From positions 62,001-126,000 of the forward strand of contig JAGKQI010000094.1 in assembly GCA_018806915.1 (NCBI GenBank): a stretch of 64,000 nt of DNA, in the 5' to 3' direction. Below the pieces are notes generated by a model that worked only from the letters and a program-made list of their open reading frames with translations, ran no database searches and was not told the origin of the DNA. This stretch comes from Phytophthora colocasiae (taxonomy: Eukaryota > Oomycota > Peronosporomycetes > Peronosporales > Peronosporaceae). Positions 34,680 through 45,398 of this stretch are shown here, one piece after another. The position numbers and the translations under genes are program-made. Each line of letters opens with the position of its first letter. Position 1 is the first letter of the stretch.

Positions 34680-36689
34680 ATGGCTCAGGCCCACGCCCTC
34701 CGCTCACACTCGTACTCGAACCTGGACGAGGTGACGTTCACTCACCTCAACTGGGTCATCTCCTTGGATTTCACCGCCCAAAAGCTTAAAGGCTACGCAG
34801 AATACACGTTCCACCACGCGTCCACTGCTGCGTCCTCTGTGGTTGTGTTGGACACGCACCATCTCAATGTCTCTAAGGCCTACGCAGATGGCAAGGAGAC
34901 GACCTTCACTCTGGCCGAAGAGGAGCACCCAGTCTTTGGTCGTGCTCTTGTTGTGGACGTCCCAAGCCATGCCACGAAGATCCGAGTGGACTACACCACG
35001 TCAGCAACCTCCAGCGGCCTGCAATGGCTCAGTAAGGAGCTTACAGCGGGCAAGACCCACCCGTATCTCTTCACCCAGTGTCAGGCTATCCATGCACGCA
35101 CGATCGTGCCGTGCCCCGACACTCCAGCCTGTAAATTCACGTACTCAGCTACAGTGACTGTACCGGACTGGTGCACGTGTCTCATGAGTGCCATTGCGGA
35201 TCCTCAGGGCCGTAAGAACCATAACAGTGTGGATTCAATGTACCAAGTCTCATTCCAGCAACAAGTGCCTATTCCTTCCTATTTGCTGGCTATTGTGGCT
35301 GGTAAACTGGAAAGTGTGGATTTGGGACCGCGGAGTCGTGTCTGGGCAGAACCTTCGGTGGTTACTAAAGCTGCTCACGAGTTCGCTCAGACAGAGGCGT
35401 TTTTGCAACATGCTGAAGAGATTACAGGGCAGGAATATGTCTGGAAGAGATATGATCTCGTGTGTCTTCCTCCGTCGTTCCCGTACGGAGGCATGGAGAA
35501 CCCGTGTTTGACCTTTGTGACACCTACGCTGCTGGCTGGAGACCGATCACTGGCTGATGTGGTGGCTCACGAAATTTCCCACTCGTGGACTGGAAATCTG
35601 GTGACGAACCGCTCATGGACCGACTTCTGGTTGAACGAGGGCTGGACTATGTGGCTGGAGCGTAAGATTCAAACGCGCATTGCTCAAGACCCCAAGGCTT
35701 ACGACCTCAAGGCTGCCATGGGATTGCGTGACCTTGTTGAATCAGTGGAAGAGTTCGGACCGACGCACCCGTACACGGCGTTGGTTCCGAACACGGACGG
35801 GATTGATCCGGATGAGGTTTTCTCGTCGATTCCTTACGAGAAGGGATTCAACTTCCTGCACTACCTGTCGACGGTTGTAGGCGGCCACCAAGTGTTCGAC
35901 AAGTTCGCACAGGCTTACATCCAGGAGTTCAAGTTCAAGACGGTCACGTCGGGTGAATTCCGTGCGTTCTTCGAAAAATACTTTGCTGATAAGAAGGAGG
36001 CACTGAGCAAGATCGACTGGGAGGCCTGGTATCATTCGCCTGGCATGCCACCTGTACCGAACAAATTCGACACGACTCTGACTGAACAAGCGACCAAGTT
36101 AGGTGAGCAAATGACGGCTAGCAGCAACCCGGACACTTGGACCAGCGTCAGTAAGAATGTGCTGAAGAAGTGGCCGGCCAGTCTGTGGATACTGCTGCTG
36201 GACACGTTGCTACTGAAGCAGGAAAATGCGAACTTTACTCCTGCTCACTTGGATGCTATCGACTCGTTCACGCACCACCACCTGACGACTACGCACAACT
36301 CGGAGCTGCGATTCCGTTGGTACACAGTAACGCTTCGTTCAGGTGATCTGCGTCTGCTTGACAAGACTGTGGAGATGCTCAAGGAGCAGGGTCGTATGAA
36401 GTTCGTGCGTCCGCTGTTCCGTGATTTGTGCACGACATTGGGTCCTGCTCAGGCTGAAGCTATCTTCGCGGACTGCAAGAACCTGTACCACCCGATTGCT
36501 GCCAAGATGATCCAGCGCGATATCGAGAACAGCATCGCAAAGACCAAGGGCAAGAAGGTCAAGTTCGCGTCTCCAACAGCTCCGAGTGCGGTGGCGCAGT
36601 GGCTGGGCGTATCTGATGAGATCGTGGGTTACGTGGCTGTTGCTGCCGTTGCTGCTGCGGCTTTCATTGTCGTATCTCGTCGGCGGTAA
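34680..36689 (+). CDS. M1 zinc aminopeptidase, leukotriene-A4-hydrolase/aminopeptidase-B type, tail-anchored
   Basis: The 669-residue product (687 if the upstream ATG at 34,626 is used) has the full M1 signature. Numbered from 34,680, these are the exopeptidase motif GGMENP at about 270, HEISH at 297-301 with the zinc histidines, the third zinc ligand Glu in LNEGWT at 320, and the catalytic Tyr in PYEKG at 386. The spacing and the sequence NLVTNRSWTDFW are those of the LTA4H/aminopeptidase B branch, which ends in a helical C-terminal domain, also present here (about 470-620). Unusually, the protein then has a linker and an Ala/Val-rich hydrophobic helix (about 648-665) followed by SRRR, which looks like a C-terminal tail anchor; typical LTA4H is soluble. 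The gene has no intron. Removal of N-terminal residues from peptides is the expected reaction; epoxide hydrolase activity cannot be judged. Confidence 0.93.
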   Translation: MAQAHALRSHSYSNLDEVTFTHLNWVISLDFTAQKLKGYAEYTFHHASTAASSVVVLDTHHLNVSKAYADGKETTFTLAEEEHPVFGRALVVDVPSHATKIRVDYTTSATSSGLQWLSKELTAGKTHPYLFTQCQAIHARTIVPCPDTPACKFTYSATVTVPDWCTCLMSAIADPQGRKNHNSVDSMYQVSFQQQVPIPSYLLAIVAGKLESVDLGPRSRVWAEPSVVTKAAHEFAQTEAFLQHAEEITGQEYVWKRYDLVCLPPSFPYGGMENPCLTFVTPTLLAGDRSLADVVAHEISHSWTGNLVTNRSWTDFWLNEGWTMWLERKIQTRIAQDPKAYDLKAAMGLRDLVESVEEFGPTHPYTALVPNTDGIDPDEVFSSIPYEKGFNFLHYLSTVVGGHQVFDKFAQAYIQEFKFKTVTSGEFRAFFEKYFADKKEALSKIDWEAWYHSPGMPPVPNKFDTTLTEQATKLGEQMTASSNPDTWTSVSKNVLKKWPASLWILLLDTLLLKQENANFTPAHLDAIDSFTHHHLTTTHNSELRFRWYTVTLRSGDLRLLDKTVEMLKEQGRMKFVRPLFRDLCTTLGPAQAEAIFADCKNLYHPIAAKMIQRDIENSIAKTKGKKVKFASPTAPSAVAQWLGVSDEIVGYVAVAAVAAAAFIVVSRRR

Positions 36690-37718
36690 TTACGGGGACG
36701 TTGGGCAGCAATCCTGAACAATATTCGATGCAAGAAACCCCTTTTGGGATGTATCCGCTGCTTTACGATACACTTCAGTATGAGGCAGAGAATTGACATC
36801 TTATCGTTGGTTAACGACATTATGGAAACGGTCACTGGGCCAAACACTAGCATTGCTATTTCCTCACCCACTCATTAGCAAGTAGCGTAAATAGAGAATC
36901 TTCCTCAGAACCGCATGAAACGGGTCCAGTACTGTCGTCTGAGCTCACGCTGCTCTCAAGTTTATTGTTGGAAAAAAATAAAAAACAAGAACTATTACGA
37001 CTATGAAGAGAACATCCTAACTGATCGGTCGCTGTCCTTACGGTAGTGCTTCGAAGCATCAGCATGTATTTTCTCGCCTTCGTTTCATCACGTATCACAC
37101 TTGCACGCGATGCAGTTGTTCACTTAGACTGTAGGCTTCTCGTAACGTTACCTTCTGGACGGAATGGTCGGAACACTGTACTCGTGCATCGCAACCGCCA
37201 TGCGATGCTGAGGTTGTGAAATCAACTGGCATTCAATACTTGCTGGCAACAATACTCATCGCAGAAGACGTTGGCTGACAGATACTTTTTACGTCTTTGT
37301 TGAGTGAGGATGGTCCCGGACGTAAGGCCTTAGCAACAAGCGAAATCGACACTCCGCTTGTTAAAATCCTTCGTTGTAGTAGTTCTACCATGCAAAAAGC
37401 TGCTCAGGACTCAACTTCGATCGTTAAAACGACAGGAATGACCGCATCTTGTCTCGAATCGATGTCAGACTTGGGTCTACAAGGAAAGACCAGTTCAGGG
37501 GACTCGTTCGTTACGACGAACTTATCAACGGGTTCTTCGTTTCACCTTCTCCCAACACGCCAATGGCTTTCGAATGACCTTCATCTCACGTTCGAGGCTA
37601 AAAGCAGCGAGACCTCGGCACTCGTCCTTTCGCCACCTTCCCAACAATCCGCAAACTCTACGCGCTAACTCCTCATATTTTTCGCCTACAACCTACGTGC
37701 AGCTTAACACGAGTAACC
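36690..37718. other. Intergenic, no gene supported
   Basis: This is the spacer between the aminopeptidase and the WRKY19-like gene. A 123-codon open frame ending at 37,668 begins with TTG, is Ser/Thr-rich and has no motif; it is more likely leader sequence. Confidence 0.5.
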
Positions 37719-39126
37719 ATGTCATCGCTTGACCACCTCCTCTCCCCTGCAACCAACCACAGCACTCCTCCAAGACGTTTAAACTACTATGAACCAGATA
37801 CATCGTCACCGTTACCAAGTGATACGGATTCCAAGCCAAACCCACGGAGATGCAATGTACCTGAGTGTCAAAAGACTGCCAAGCGAGGCGGACGCTGCAT
37901 CTCTCATGGTGGCGGCAACAAGTGTGCAGTAGACGGCTGCACCACTAGCGTTGTAAGTAGAGGACTATGTGTTGCACATGGAGGGGGTAAGCGATGCCAG
38001 ACTCCTGCGTGTTCCAAGAGCGCCCAGTCTGGGGGCTTCTGCTGGGTCCACGGTGGTGGTAAGAAGTGCGGCTTTCATGGTTGTCCCAAACGTGCACAGA
38101 GTGGTGGAGCTTGTATTGCTCATGGTACGTCGTTGTTAGAGTTAAAACGCTATGATTGAGGTCCTAACTCATAGGTTGATTCGTTCAGGTGGAGGCAAAC
38201 GATGTCGCATCGACGGGTGCAGCAAGGTGGTGCAGTATGATGGACTTTGTGTAGGCCATGGTGGCTATCGCAGATGCATCTTTGAACGTTGTGATAAACG
38301 TGCGATGGCCAACGACTACTGCCAGCAACATGGTGGATCTTCCGTTTGTCACCTTGAGCACTGCTACAAGCGTGCAGTTCGTGGTGGAATGTGCTCTGAG
38401 CACAAAGCTGAAGCATCACTTCAAGCAGTTTCGGCTAGTGGATTGTCGACACCAAGTCAATCGTCAGATGAAGACCAAGATCGTAGTATGGCAAAGTATA
38501 ATACTACAAACAATGGAAGCACTCATCAAGCACCAATGTCCATGTGGAGAACCCGGCCAAGCTTAGAAGCGCTTGCAAACAAAGCGTCAGCTGAATTTCG
38601 TGCATCAACTTTATGTTCAAGTCGACCTACTCCCCGTAAAACTCGGGATGAAATTCAACAAAGAGATCTGCGTGCTGCCAACGGATTATCTACAATTTTA
38701 AATCAAGACGACAAGTATCCCTCCTTCTCAACGTTCACTAAGAAGACCACCACCACAGAGAGATATGTTCGACACCAACACCCACAGCATCAAGAGCTTA
38801 AAGTTTATCCAGTACTTCCAGGAATCCACGTCCTACAGAACTATCGTGGTAAACCATCAAGCAATGATGAGCGATCCAGATCCTGTACAACGTGGTCCGA
38901 TCCCATTGCAACCACAAAAGAAATGGTTGCACTGGAAGAGGACAATAATTGGTTAAAGCAGACAATTACCAAAGACTCAGGCAGAGAACGGCATCATTCG
39001 GGCCAGAACGCAGAGGGAAGCTCAACGAACAAGCCTTACCTGCATTCGTACTATTACAGGGGAAACGATGGATCAATGTCTTGCTCCACAACATCATATC
39101 AAGCAGTTGATCGCTCATGGCAATAA
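37719..39126 (+). CDS. WRKY19-like Cys/His zinc-repeat protein
   Basis: Two exons, 37,719-38,124 and 38,189-39,126, joined across a 64-bp intron (GTACGT...TTCAG) give 447 residues. The core is seven consecutive repeats of about 24 residues with the pattern C-x4-C-x11-C-x2-H-G-G (for example RCQTPACSKSAQSGGFCWVH). Each supplies three Cys and one His, so each probably binds one zinc. The intron falls between the fourth and fifth repeat without disturbing the pattern. The remaining ~250 residues are polar and low in order. Oomycete genomes hold many such genes, often auto-annotated as 'WRKY transcription factor 19', but no WRKYGQK motif is present here. A nuclear or nucleic-acid-binding role is only inferred. 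Confidence 0.88.
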
Positions 39127-39264
39127 TTGTGCTAAATAGTATTTTAAAACAATATATATTTTTAAGAAACTAAGTTAAAGTAAACCACACCAATCTTACA
39201 TCTATCTTTTATTTACAGAAATAGATGTTCTTCAGTTCACGATCGTCCACGTAACCCCGCAATA

Positions 39265-40127
39265 ATGAACATGAACATGGATCCGAACGCTATGAGCCCG
39301 TGGTTCACGGCGCCCGAGGGCGAGTACCCGCCTATGAACCCGCAGGCTGTGCACCCGAACAGCAACAGTAGTGGCTCAGGCTTCCAGCAGGCTCCAGGCT
39401 CGTCCAGCGGACTCAGCGGCACTGTGGGCTCCTCTGGCTATTACGACGATGAGGACAATGAGGACGAGTTTGCTAACGAGCCACCACTGTTAGAAGGTTT
39501 GTTTCTTATCTGTTGAATGCTTAATATTTAATTTATTGTTATTAATTAAATTTGAGCAGAGTTGGGTATCAACTTTGAGCATATTTGGGCCAAGACTGTG
39601 TCTGTCCTGGTCCCGACCAAGCAGATCAACGAACACATTCTGGATGACGCAGATTTGGCAGGACCTTTGGTCTTTGGCTTCCTATTTGGCATGTGTCTGC
39701 TCCTGGTACGGTAACTAAACTTTGTTCAGTTTCCATGTAAATGCCTAATTTTTTATTATTATTATTTTTCTAGGCTGCTAAGGTTCACTTCGGATACATT
39801 TACGGCTTCGGAGTGCTGTCGTGTCTGTTCATGTACCTGCTCATGAACTTGTTGTCACCTGAGCGGACAATCGATATCTACCGCGTGTGCTCGGTGCTGG
39901 GCTATTGCTTGTTGCCAATCATCGGCCTGGCAGCGATCAACATTGTGGTTTCCATCAAAGATCTGGGCATTGCTGGCTTCTTGCTGGCGAGTGTGTGCAC
40001 GCTATGGAGCACGCACACGGCGTCTCGATTCTTTGAGAAGGCACTGTATATGACGGAGCAGAAGTACCTTGTCATGTACCCGACCATGTTGGTGTATGCG
40101 TGCTTCGTGCTGATTGCCGTCTTCTAA
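39265..40127 (+). CDS. Yip1-domain membrane protein (YIPF5/YIP1A-like)
   Basis: Three exons (39,265-39,496; 39,560-39,705; 39,774-40,127) encode 243 residues. Residues 1-80 are a Pro/Gly/Ser-rich, then acidic, cytosolic N-terminus. The Yip1 domain follows, with ELGINFEHIWAKT, the DLAGPLVFGFLFG motif and about five hydrophobic segments to the C-terminus. DLAGP and GYCLLPIIGL are diagnostic for the YIPF5/Yip1 branch, which acts at the ER-Golgi interface with Rab GTPases and COPII. Both introns are short with GT and AG borders and restore the frame exactly. The next gene lies on the other strand, so the two are convergent, with stop codons about 180 bp apart. Confidence 0.93.
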
Positions 40128-40305
40128 ACGTCGGAGACTCGTACGTACAGTACACGTTCATGAAAGATACGATGTTGGTGAACGTTTGCTTTATTTCCTG
40201 CTCTCAGCTACGTACGTATATGTCAAACCTACCTATATCCATCCCAATAAATCATGGAGCGGAGCAGGAACGGACGGGCTTGCTGGGCCTCGTGAGTGGG
40301 TTGGC

Positions 40306-43300
40306 TTACAGGAGGAATTCAAGCGAATAGTCCTTGTGGAACGCTTGTACGGACTCCTCGTTGCGGTTCGCCTCAGCCAGCAGCGCCATGAAGTCGACGC
40401 TTTCCACTGCGAGAAGCTCCTGCACTTTCGACTCGTCCTCGCACGCAACAACAGCGGCCAAAGTTGATCCAATGAGCTTTGCGGCCTTGCCGTTGTAACG
40501 TAAGTGCTCCGTCATCGACACCAGCTGCGGGATCGTGATGCTGCCCACAACAACCGAAGGAGCTACCATCTCACTCAAGTACGGCAGCGTCTTAGGGATA
40601 TCAATTTCAATATCTTCGGCGAACTCGAGCACATCCTGCAGCGCGCTCTCCAGAGCAGCGCTAGTCACGACCTTGCGGTCATACAGGCCGGCCAGGAAGC
40701 TCGCGATAGCCACACGCTCCTTATCACCCTTGTCCAGACCAATGTTCAGAACCTTGTTCGGGATCAGGGCATAGTGGTTCGCGGCGTTCAGCTCCGTGAA
40801 GCTCGCGTGTGCCTCCTCTAGGTCCTCCAGCTCGACGTACTCGTCCAGGATAGCCTTCACCTTCTTCTCGAAAGCCTCAGCAGTCAAAGTAGGAGCAGCC
40901 TCAGCCTCAGGGGTCTTCTCAGCCTTAGCAGCACGGCCGTTGCTCTTCGTCGACGAAGGAGTAGGCGGGCGGCCGAAGTCCTCACGGGTGCGCGAAGAAC
41001 GTGACGACGACGACGACGAGCTGTTGCTGCGGCCACGTTCCTTGCGTCCAGCGTCCTTGCCACTCAGAGTGGCGAAAGCGTTGCTGCTGCTGAGACGAGT
41101 GGCACTCGGGTGGCGGGGAAGGCCACCCGTGGAGGCGGGGAATCGGTCCGAGTTGCTGCGGTGCTTGAGTCCCTTCGGACGCGCACCTCCTGTCACAGTC
41201 TCCCATCCATCCGCATCCACAGTAGGGGCACTGCTGCTGCTGCTGCTGTTGCTGTTGTTCGAAGTCGGCGCAGGGGAGCCTGCAGCACGAGCTTTCCAGG
41301 CAGCCGAGGCACCGCCACCGCTACCTCGCCGCCTGTCGTTCGAGCCATTCGATCCCGTGGAGTTCATCGACTGGCTGCGCTGCAGACGAGCGTGACCGGA
41401 CTTACCACTGGAACGTTCCTTCTCCTTAGCCTCACGAGCAACCTCAGCGTGCACTTCAGCGATGGTCATGGCCTTCGTCTCCTTGCGACGCGCAACCCAA
41501 CGGTTCGAACGCAGCTCAAGCAGATCCTGAAGCATGAAGCGCACACGCGTGCACAGCAACTTTGATTCACCACTCAGTTTCTTGATGGTTGTGTAGTAGC
41601 TGTTGATGTGATCGCGCTCAGCCTTTTCACGAGCGTTGGACTCAAGAGCTTGGCCAATGGTGCTCAGCAGGTTACACAAACACTCCAGAGACTCCTCATC
41701 AGGTGCCGAGATGTCGCCAAACAGGATGCCAACGCACTCGTGCATGATGCGCGAACTCAGCATTCGCTGTTTAAAGAGCTCGCCGACAAAGCGAATGTGA
41801 CCCAGAGAAGCACGCTTCATAATCAGCTCCTTCTCCCGACGCTCGTCTTCCGGCAGTTCCTCCAAACCCTCGATCTCAGGCTTCGCCTCGAACTCCTTCT
41901 GGCAACGCTGCAGAAGAAGCTTGCGGAATAGCTTATGTGTATCAGTCGCCACCTCTCCGTCCTCATCTGTGATCGCAGGCATGGCAGTCTGAGCAATTTT
42001 GGCGCACAACTCGGCGTACATCGTTGAGAAGTGCCACTCCATCTGTGCCTTAGCAATAACCATTTCAATAACACCCTTCAGCACCTCCAGACCGCGCACG
42101 GCAACCTCAATCAGCTGATCCGACAGTTTGTCGAACTTCTCGATAGACAGTTTGTTCAAAATCGACTTCGCCTCCTTCAGAGAAGCATCAGCGGTCTCCA
42201 CAGGCTCATCCAGACGCGACTTGGCGTGCGACGGTTTCCAACGGGTCTCCTCATTAATATCAAGAGGAGCACACTCCTCCAGAGGCGGCGCGGTGTCGTG
42301 GTGGTGGCCACGGCCTCCACGACCGCCACGTCCTCCACGTCCACGTTCACGACGGCCACGACCTTCGCCGTTGAAGCTTCCGCTGCTGTTGTGACGGCCC
42401 AGAGAGCGGGACGAGTCATTGCGACGCATGCCCTTGCCAGATACTTCAGGGGCGGGAGCAGACAGAGCCTTTGTGGTCTTGTCAGCAGCAACCACCATGC
42501 CCTTCACACCCTCCGGGATCGGGCACTGTTCAACCTCCGGCTCCATCTCAAGCAGCTGCTTAATGGTGTAAATAATGCGTTCACCGATCACAGCCTGCTC
42601 AGCGACAACCTCGGGCTTCTCAGCAGCTTCAACAGCCTCCTTAGCCGGTTCCACCTTAGCAACAGGTTCAACCTCCACCTTGACGTCGACATCCTGCTTC
42701 TGCTTCTCCTTGCATTCCACAGCCTCAGTCTGAGTCTGTTCCTTAACCTCCTTCTTAACTTCCTCAACTTCAGCCTCAGAGGAAGCAGCAGACGTCGTTG
42801 GCGTCGATGCGGTCTCTGAAGTCGTCTTCACCCCCTCCTTAACCACAGTCGTGGTTGTGGTCGTGGTTGTGGTCGTGTTTGAAGAAACCGACGTCTCCAC
42901 CGTCACACTCTTCTCTACTGGGGCCTTCATCGATGCAGGTACGAAAGCTGGAGCCATAACTAAGATCAATACAAAAAGTCAACGAGTCAGTACACATCAT
43001 CATCTTTTCAATAGACAGGTATGCTCATACAGGAAGGCACGAAGGGCTTTGCCGACGTCTTGAGCGCACTCTTCTTAGCAGGAGCTGACGAAGCAGCAGG
43101 AGCTGGTGAGGCTGCAGCAGGAGCGGGGGCAACAGGGGCAACAGCAGGAGCAGGAGCAGGAGATGAGACAGGCGAAGCCACAGCGCTGGGTGTCCATACC
43201 GGGGCCGCCGAGTTGAACACGAATTCCTTGGCTGTGGGACGTAGCTTGGAGGAGCTTCCAGAGGCTCCCAGCTTCGTCTTGGCGTCCAAAGTGGCGCGGT

Positions 43301-43322
43301 TCTCGGGCCGTGCTTCTGTCAT
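40306..43322 (-). CDS. Eukaryotic initiation factor 4G (eIF4G) homologue
   Basis: Exons 43,031-43,322 and 40,306-42,959 join across a 71-bp intron (GTATGA...CTTAG) to give 981 residues. From the N-terminus these are a Pro/Ala-rich segment (about 40-80), Thr- and Glu/Lys-rich low complexity, a canonical eIF4E-binding motif YTIKQLL (Y at about 228), an RGG-type stretch (about 298-314), an MIF4G HEAT domain (about 359-589, ILNKLSIEKFDKL...), a long Ser/Arg-rich linker, and a C-terminal MA3 domain (about 789-909). This is the scaffold that links eIF4E, eIF4A and eIF3 at the mRNA cap. Without the first exon the frame would start at an internal, non-homologous Met, so the two-exon model is preferred. 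It is shorter than animal eIF4G1 and lacks an obvious third HEAT (W2) domain, as in plant eIFiso4G. Confidence 0.93.
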
Positions 43323-43325
43323 GTT

Positions 43326-43338
43326 GAATGTAGAGTGA
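43326..43338 (-). promoter_or_regulatory. Oomycete initiator element directly upstream of eIF4G
   Basis: On the minus strand TCACTCTACATTC fits the oomycete Inr consensus closely. It ends 3 bases before the ATG at 43,322, which implies a leader of only about 4-15 nt. Confidence 0.6.
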
Positions 43339-44066
43339 TGGTCGAACGAGAAAGCGAGATTGCGGAGCTTGTACAGCGAGTTAAATGCTCAGACTGGTGC
43401 TGACTGGAATACAAGACGGAGACACACACGCACGACTTGCGCAGGTGCTGTAGGAAGGTCTGGGGATGGAGAGAGGAGGCCGCGGAAATGGACGACCTGC
43501 TTCTCTTTCCTGCTGCGATGATGCGGCGATAATGTTTGGCTGCGAGCAAGCCGCCAGAAAAGTACACGAACTTGTGATTGGTGGAAATTGTTTTGACCAA
43601 TTAAATCGAGAGGATGATGAAATTGACTGGTGGGGACTTGGTGTACATGCTACTGGTGTTGAAGTGCAAATGTTTGGGTGTCTGTGCGGCCTGCAAAAAT
43701 TTGTCGAACATAACAGTCAACCTTCTGTTTCAACGAGAAAATTGATAACCATACACTTTGGCTTGTCCAAAATTCGCTGCGACCTGGACTCACCAGCAAC
43801 TCAAAGAAAGTCACTCAAACTTGATCAGTTGAAGATGTATCGGTACAGTGTACCTACTCAGAACATCACTCTATTTATTCCCAAAGGTTATTATTTATGA
43901 AAGAACTTCAAACAGTATCACTCTTACTTTATCCACTTTATCCACATATCATCAAATCATTAGTTCTACCAGGTTATCACATCTATCAGTTCTGAATCCG
44001 ACAAACGTCAAGTAAACCTCGTGCATCATTCTTGAACCGTCGTCACCTGCATTGCCATCGTCCAGC
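43339..44066. other. Divergent intergenic region
   Basis: This separates the divergent eIF4G and lipase-like genes. A 144-codon open frame (43,466-43,900, +) overlaps both upstream regions, resembles nothing known and is not annotated. A partial Inr-like TCATTCTTGAACC lies at 44,026. Confidence 0.5.
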
Positions 44067-45068
44067 ATGGCATCTCCACTACCTGCCCAGGCCTCAGTCC
44101 TACAGGACCAGCGCTACATGGACGGCCACTTCCTTAATACACGTGGTCAGAAGCTCTTCTATTGCGCAGCGTTTCCCCCCGCTTCAGTGCCTCTTCGAGG
44201 AGTAGCGCTCTTCCTGCATGGCATAGGCGAACACTCGCTACGCTTCACGCACGTGTATAAACACTTGTGTCTCAACGGCTATGGGGTGATTGCATACGAT
44301 ATGCTGGGCCACGGTCAAAGTGAGAGCGAGAAGCCTGGACTGCGTGCACATGGATCGGAATTCCACTATTTCGTGGATGACACGAACCAATTCGTGACGG
44401 CTGCGAAACTCGCAGTGTACAGTAAAATGCTGGGAAAGCAAGCTCCAGAACCCCCTTTGATCATTATGGGCATCTCTTTCGGAGCTCTAGTAGCTCTTAA
44501 CACCATTTTGTCGGGGAAGCACAACTTTAAAGGCTGTGTGGTGGCCAGTCCGGCCATTGCTGTCGAGTATACACCTGCTCTTCGTATCATGGAAATAGTA
44601 TCAAAACCACTTGTGTGGTTGTTCCCTACTGCGAGACTGGTGCCTGGAGTGAACTTTGAAGGATTGACACGAGACCCGGAATTCCTGAAGGACTACATGG
44701 CGGATCCGTTGAATGTCACCGACAATCTGACTACCCTCATGGCGGTGCAGGTCGGCATTGGTATGAAGCAATTGCAAACCAGTGAGCAGATTGAAGACGC
44801 GAAGAGCACGTTCTGCAACGTTCCGCTTCTTGTCCTGCAAGGAACGGAGGACAAGGTGACAAGTGTCAAAGTCGTGGAGGACTTCATGGGCCGCGCTGCT
44901 AACAAGGACAAGGAGTTGAAGCTCTTCCAGGGACTCTATCACTGCCTTTGGAACGAACCGGAAAAGCAACAAGTGATGGACTATGCCAGTAACTGGCTTA
45001 ACAAGCGGTTCATTGAGCCGAGTGCAATTACCCACGATGTGCTAGCCTCTCAGTCTTCAAAGCTTTAA
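44067..45068 (+). CDS. Monoacylglycerol-lipase-like alpha/beta hydrolase (S33/Hydrolase_4)
   Basis: The 333-residue product begins at the first ATG, 44,067. It shows the serine hydrolase order: oxyanion motif FLHGIGEHS (about 49-57), YDMLGHGQS, nucleophile elbow GISFG (Ser at about 137), acid TEDKV (Asp at about 262) and catalytic His in GLYHCLW (about 292). HGxGEHS and GHGxS are typical of monoacylglycerol lipases and lysophospholipases. No signal peptide or membrane helix is evident, so a cytosolic enzyme is likely. A damaged tandem copy follows 330 bp downstream in the same orientation. Exact substrate is not predictable. Confidence 0.88.
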   Translation: MASPLPAQASVLQDQRYMDGHFLNTRGQKLFYCAAFPPASVPLRGVALFLHGIGEHSLRFTHVYKHLCLNGYGVIAYDMLGHGQSESEKPGLRAHGSEFHYFVDDTNQFVTAAKLAVYSKMLGKQAPEPPLIIMGISFGALVALNTILSGKHNFKGCVVASPAIAVEYTPALRIMEIVSKPLVWLFPTARLVPGVNFEGLTRDPEFLKDYMADPLNVTDNLTTLMAVQVGIGMKQLQTSEQIEDAKSTFCNVPLLVLQGTEDKVTSVKVVEDFMGRAANKDKELKLFQGLYHCLWNEPEKQQVMDYASNWLNKRFIEPSAITHDVLASQSSKL

Positions 45069-45398
45069 AGAGGGGAAGCGTGAACCAAAGTGCCTTGAGC
45101 TAGTACAATGTGATGTAGCTATGGCAACGATACACTTTTGAGCTGTAGTAACGTCACTGAATCTCAACTCACTGTGGTCGTGATTGCGTTTAAGCCCCTT
45201 CAAGTCTCCAATTGAATCAAGTTGATACAGCTCAAGCCACGTGTGACAGAGGTTCGTAGGTAGCCACAACTGTCACTTTCGCGTTAACTACAGTCCATGG
45301 ACACGCGTTGAAGCCAGAGGAGCTCTGTATCTCAGCTAGTTTGGCCTCGCTCAACTAAATGATCACAATCGAAAGCTTCGCGTGCCTCGGAGGTCGAA
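45069..45398. other. Intergenic spacer between the two hydrolase paralogues
   Basis: No gene, RNA or repeat recognised. Confidence 0.5.

Noticed and set aside
37297..37668. 123-codon frame upstream of the WRKY19-like gene
   Set aside because: It starts with TTG, is Ser/Thr-rich and has no motif; leader sequence is as likely.
41031..42819. Long + strand frames opposite eIF4G (up to 262 codons)
   Set aside because: They are mirror frames of the GC-biased, low-complexity eIF4G coding sequence.
43466..43900. 144-codon frame between eIF4G and the lipase-like gene
   Set aside because: It overlaps the divergent promoter area of eIF4G and has no family resemblance.
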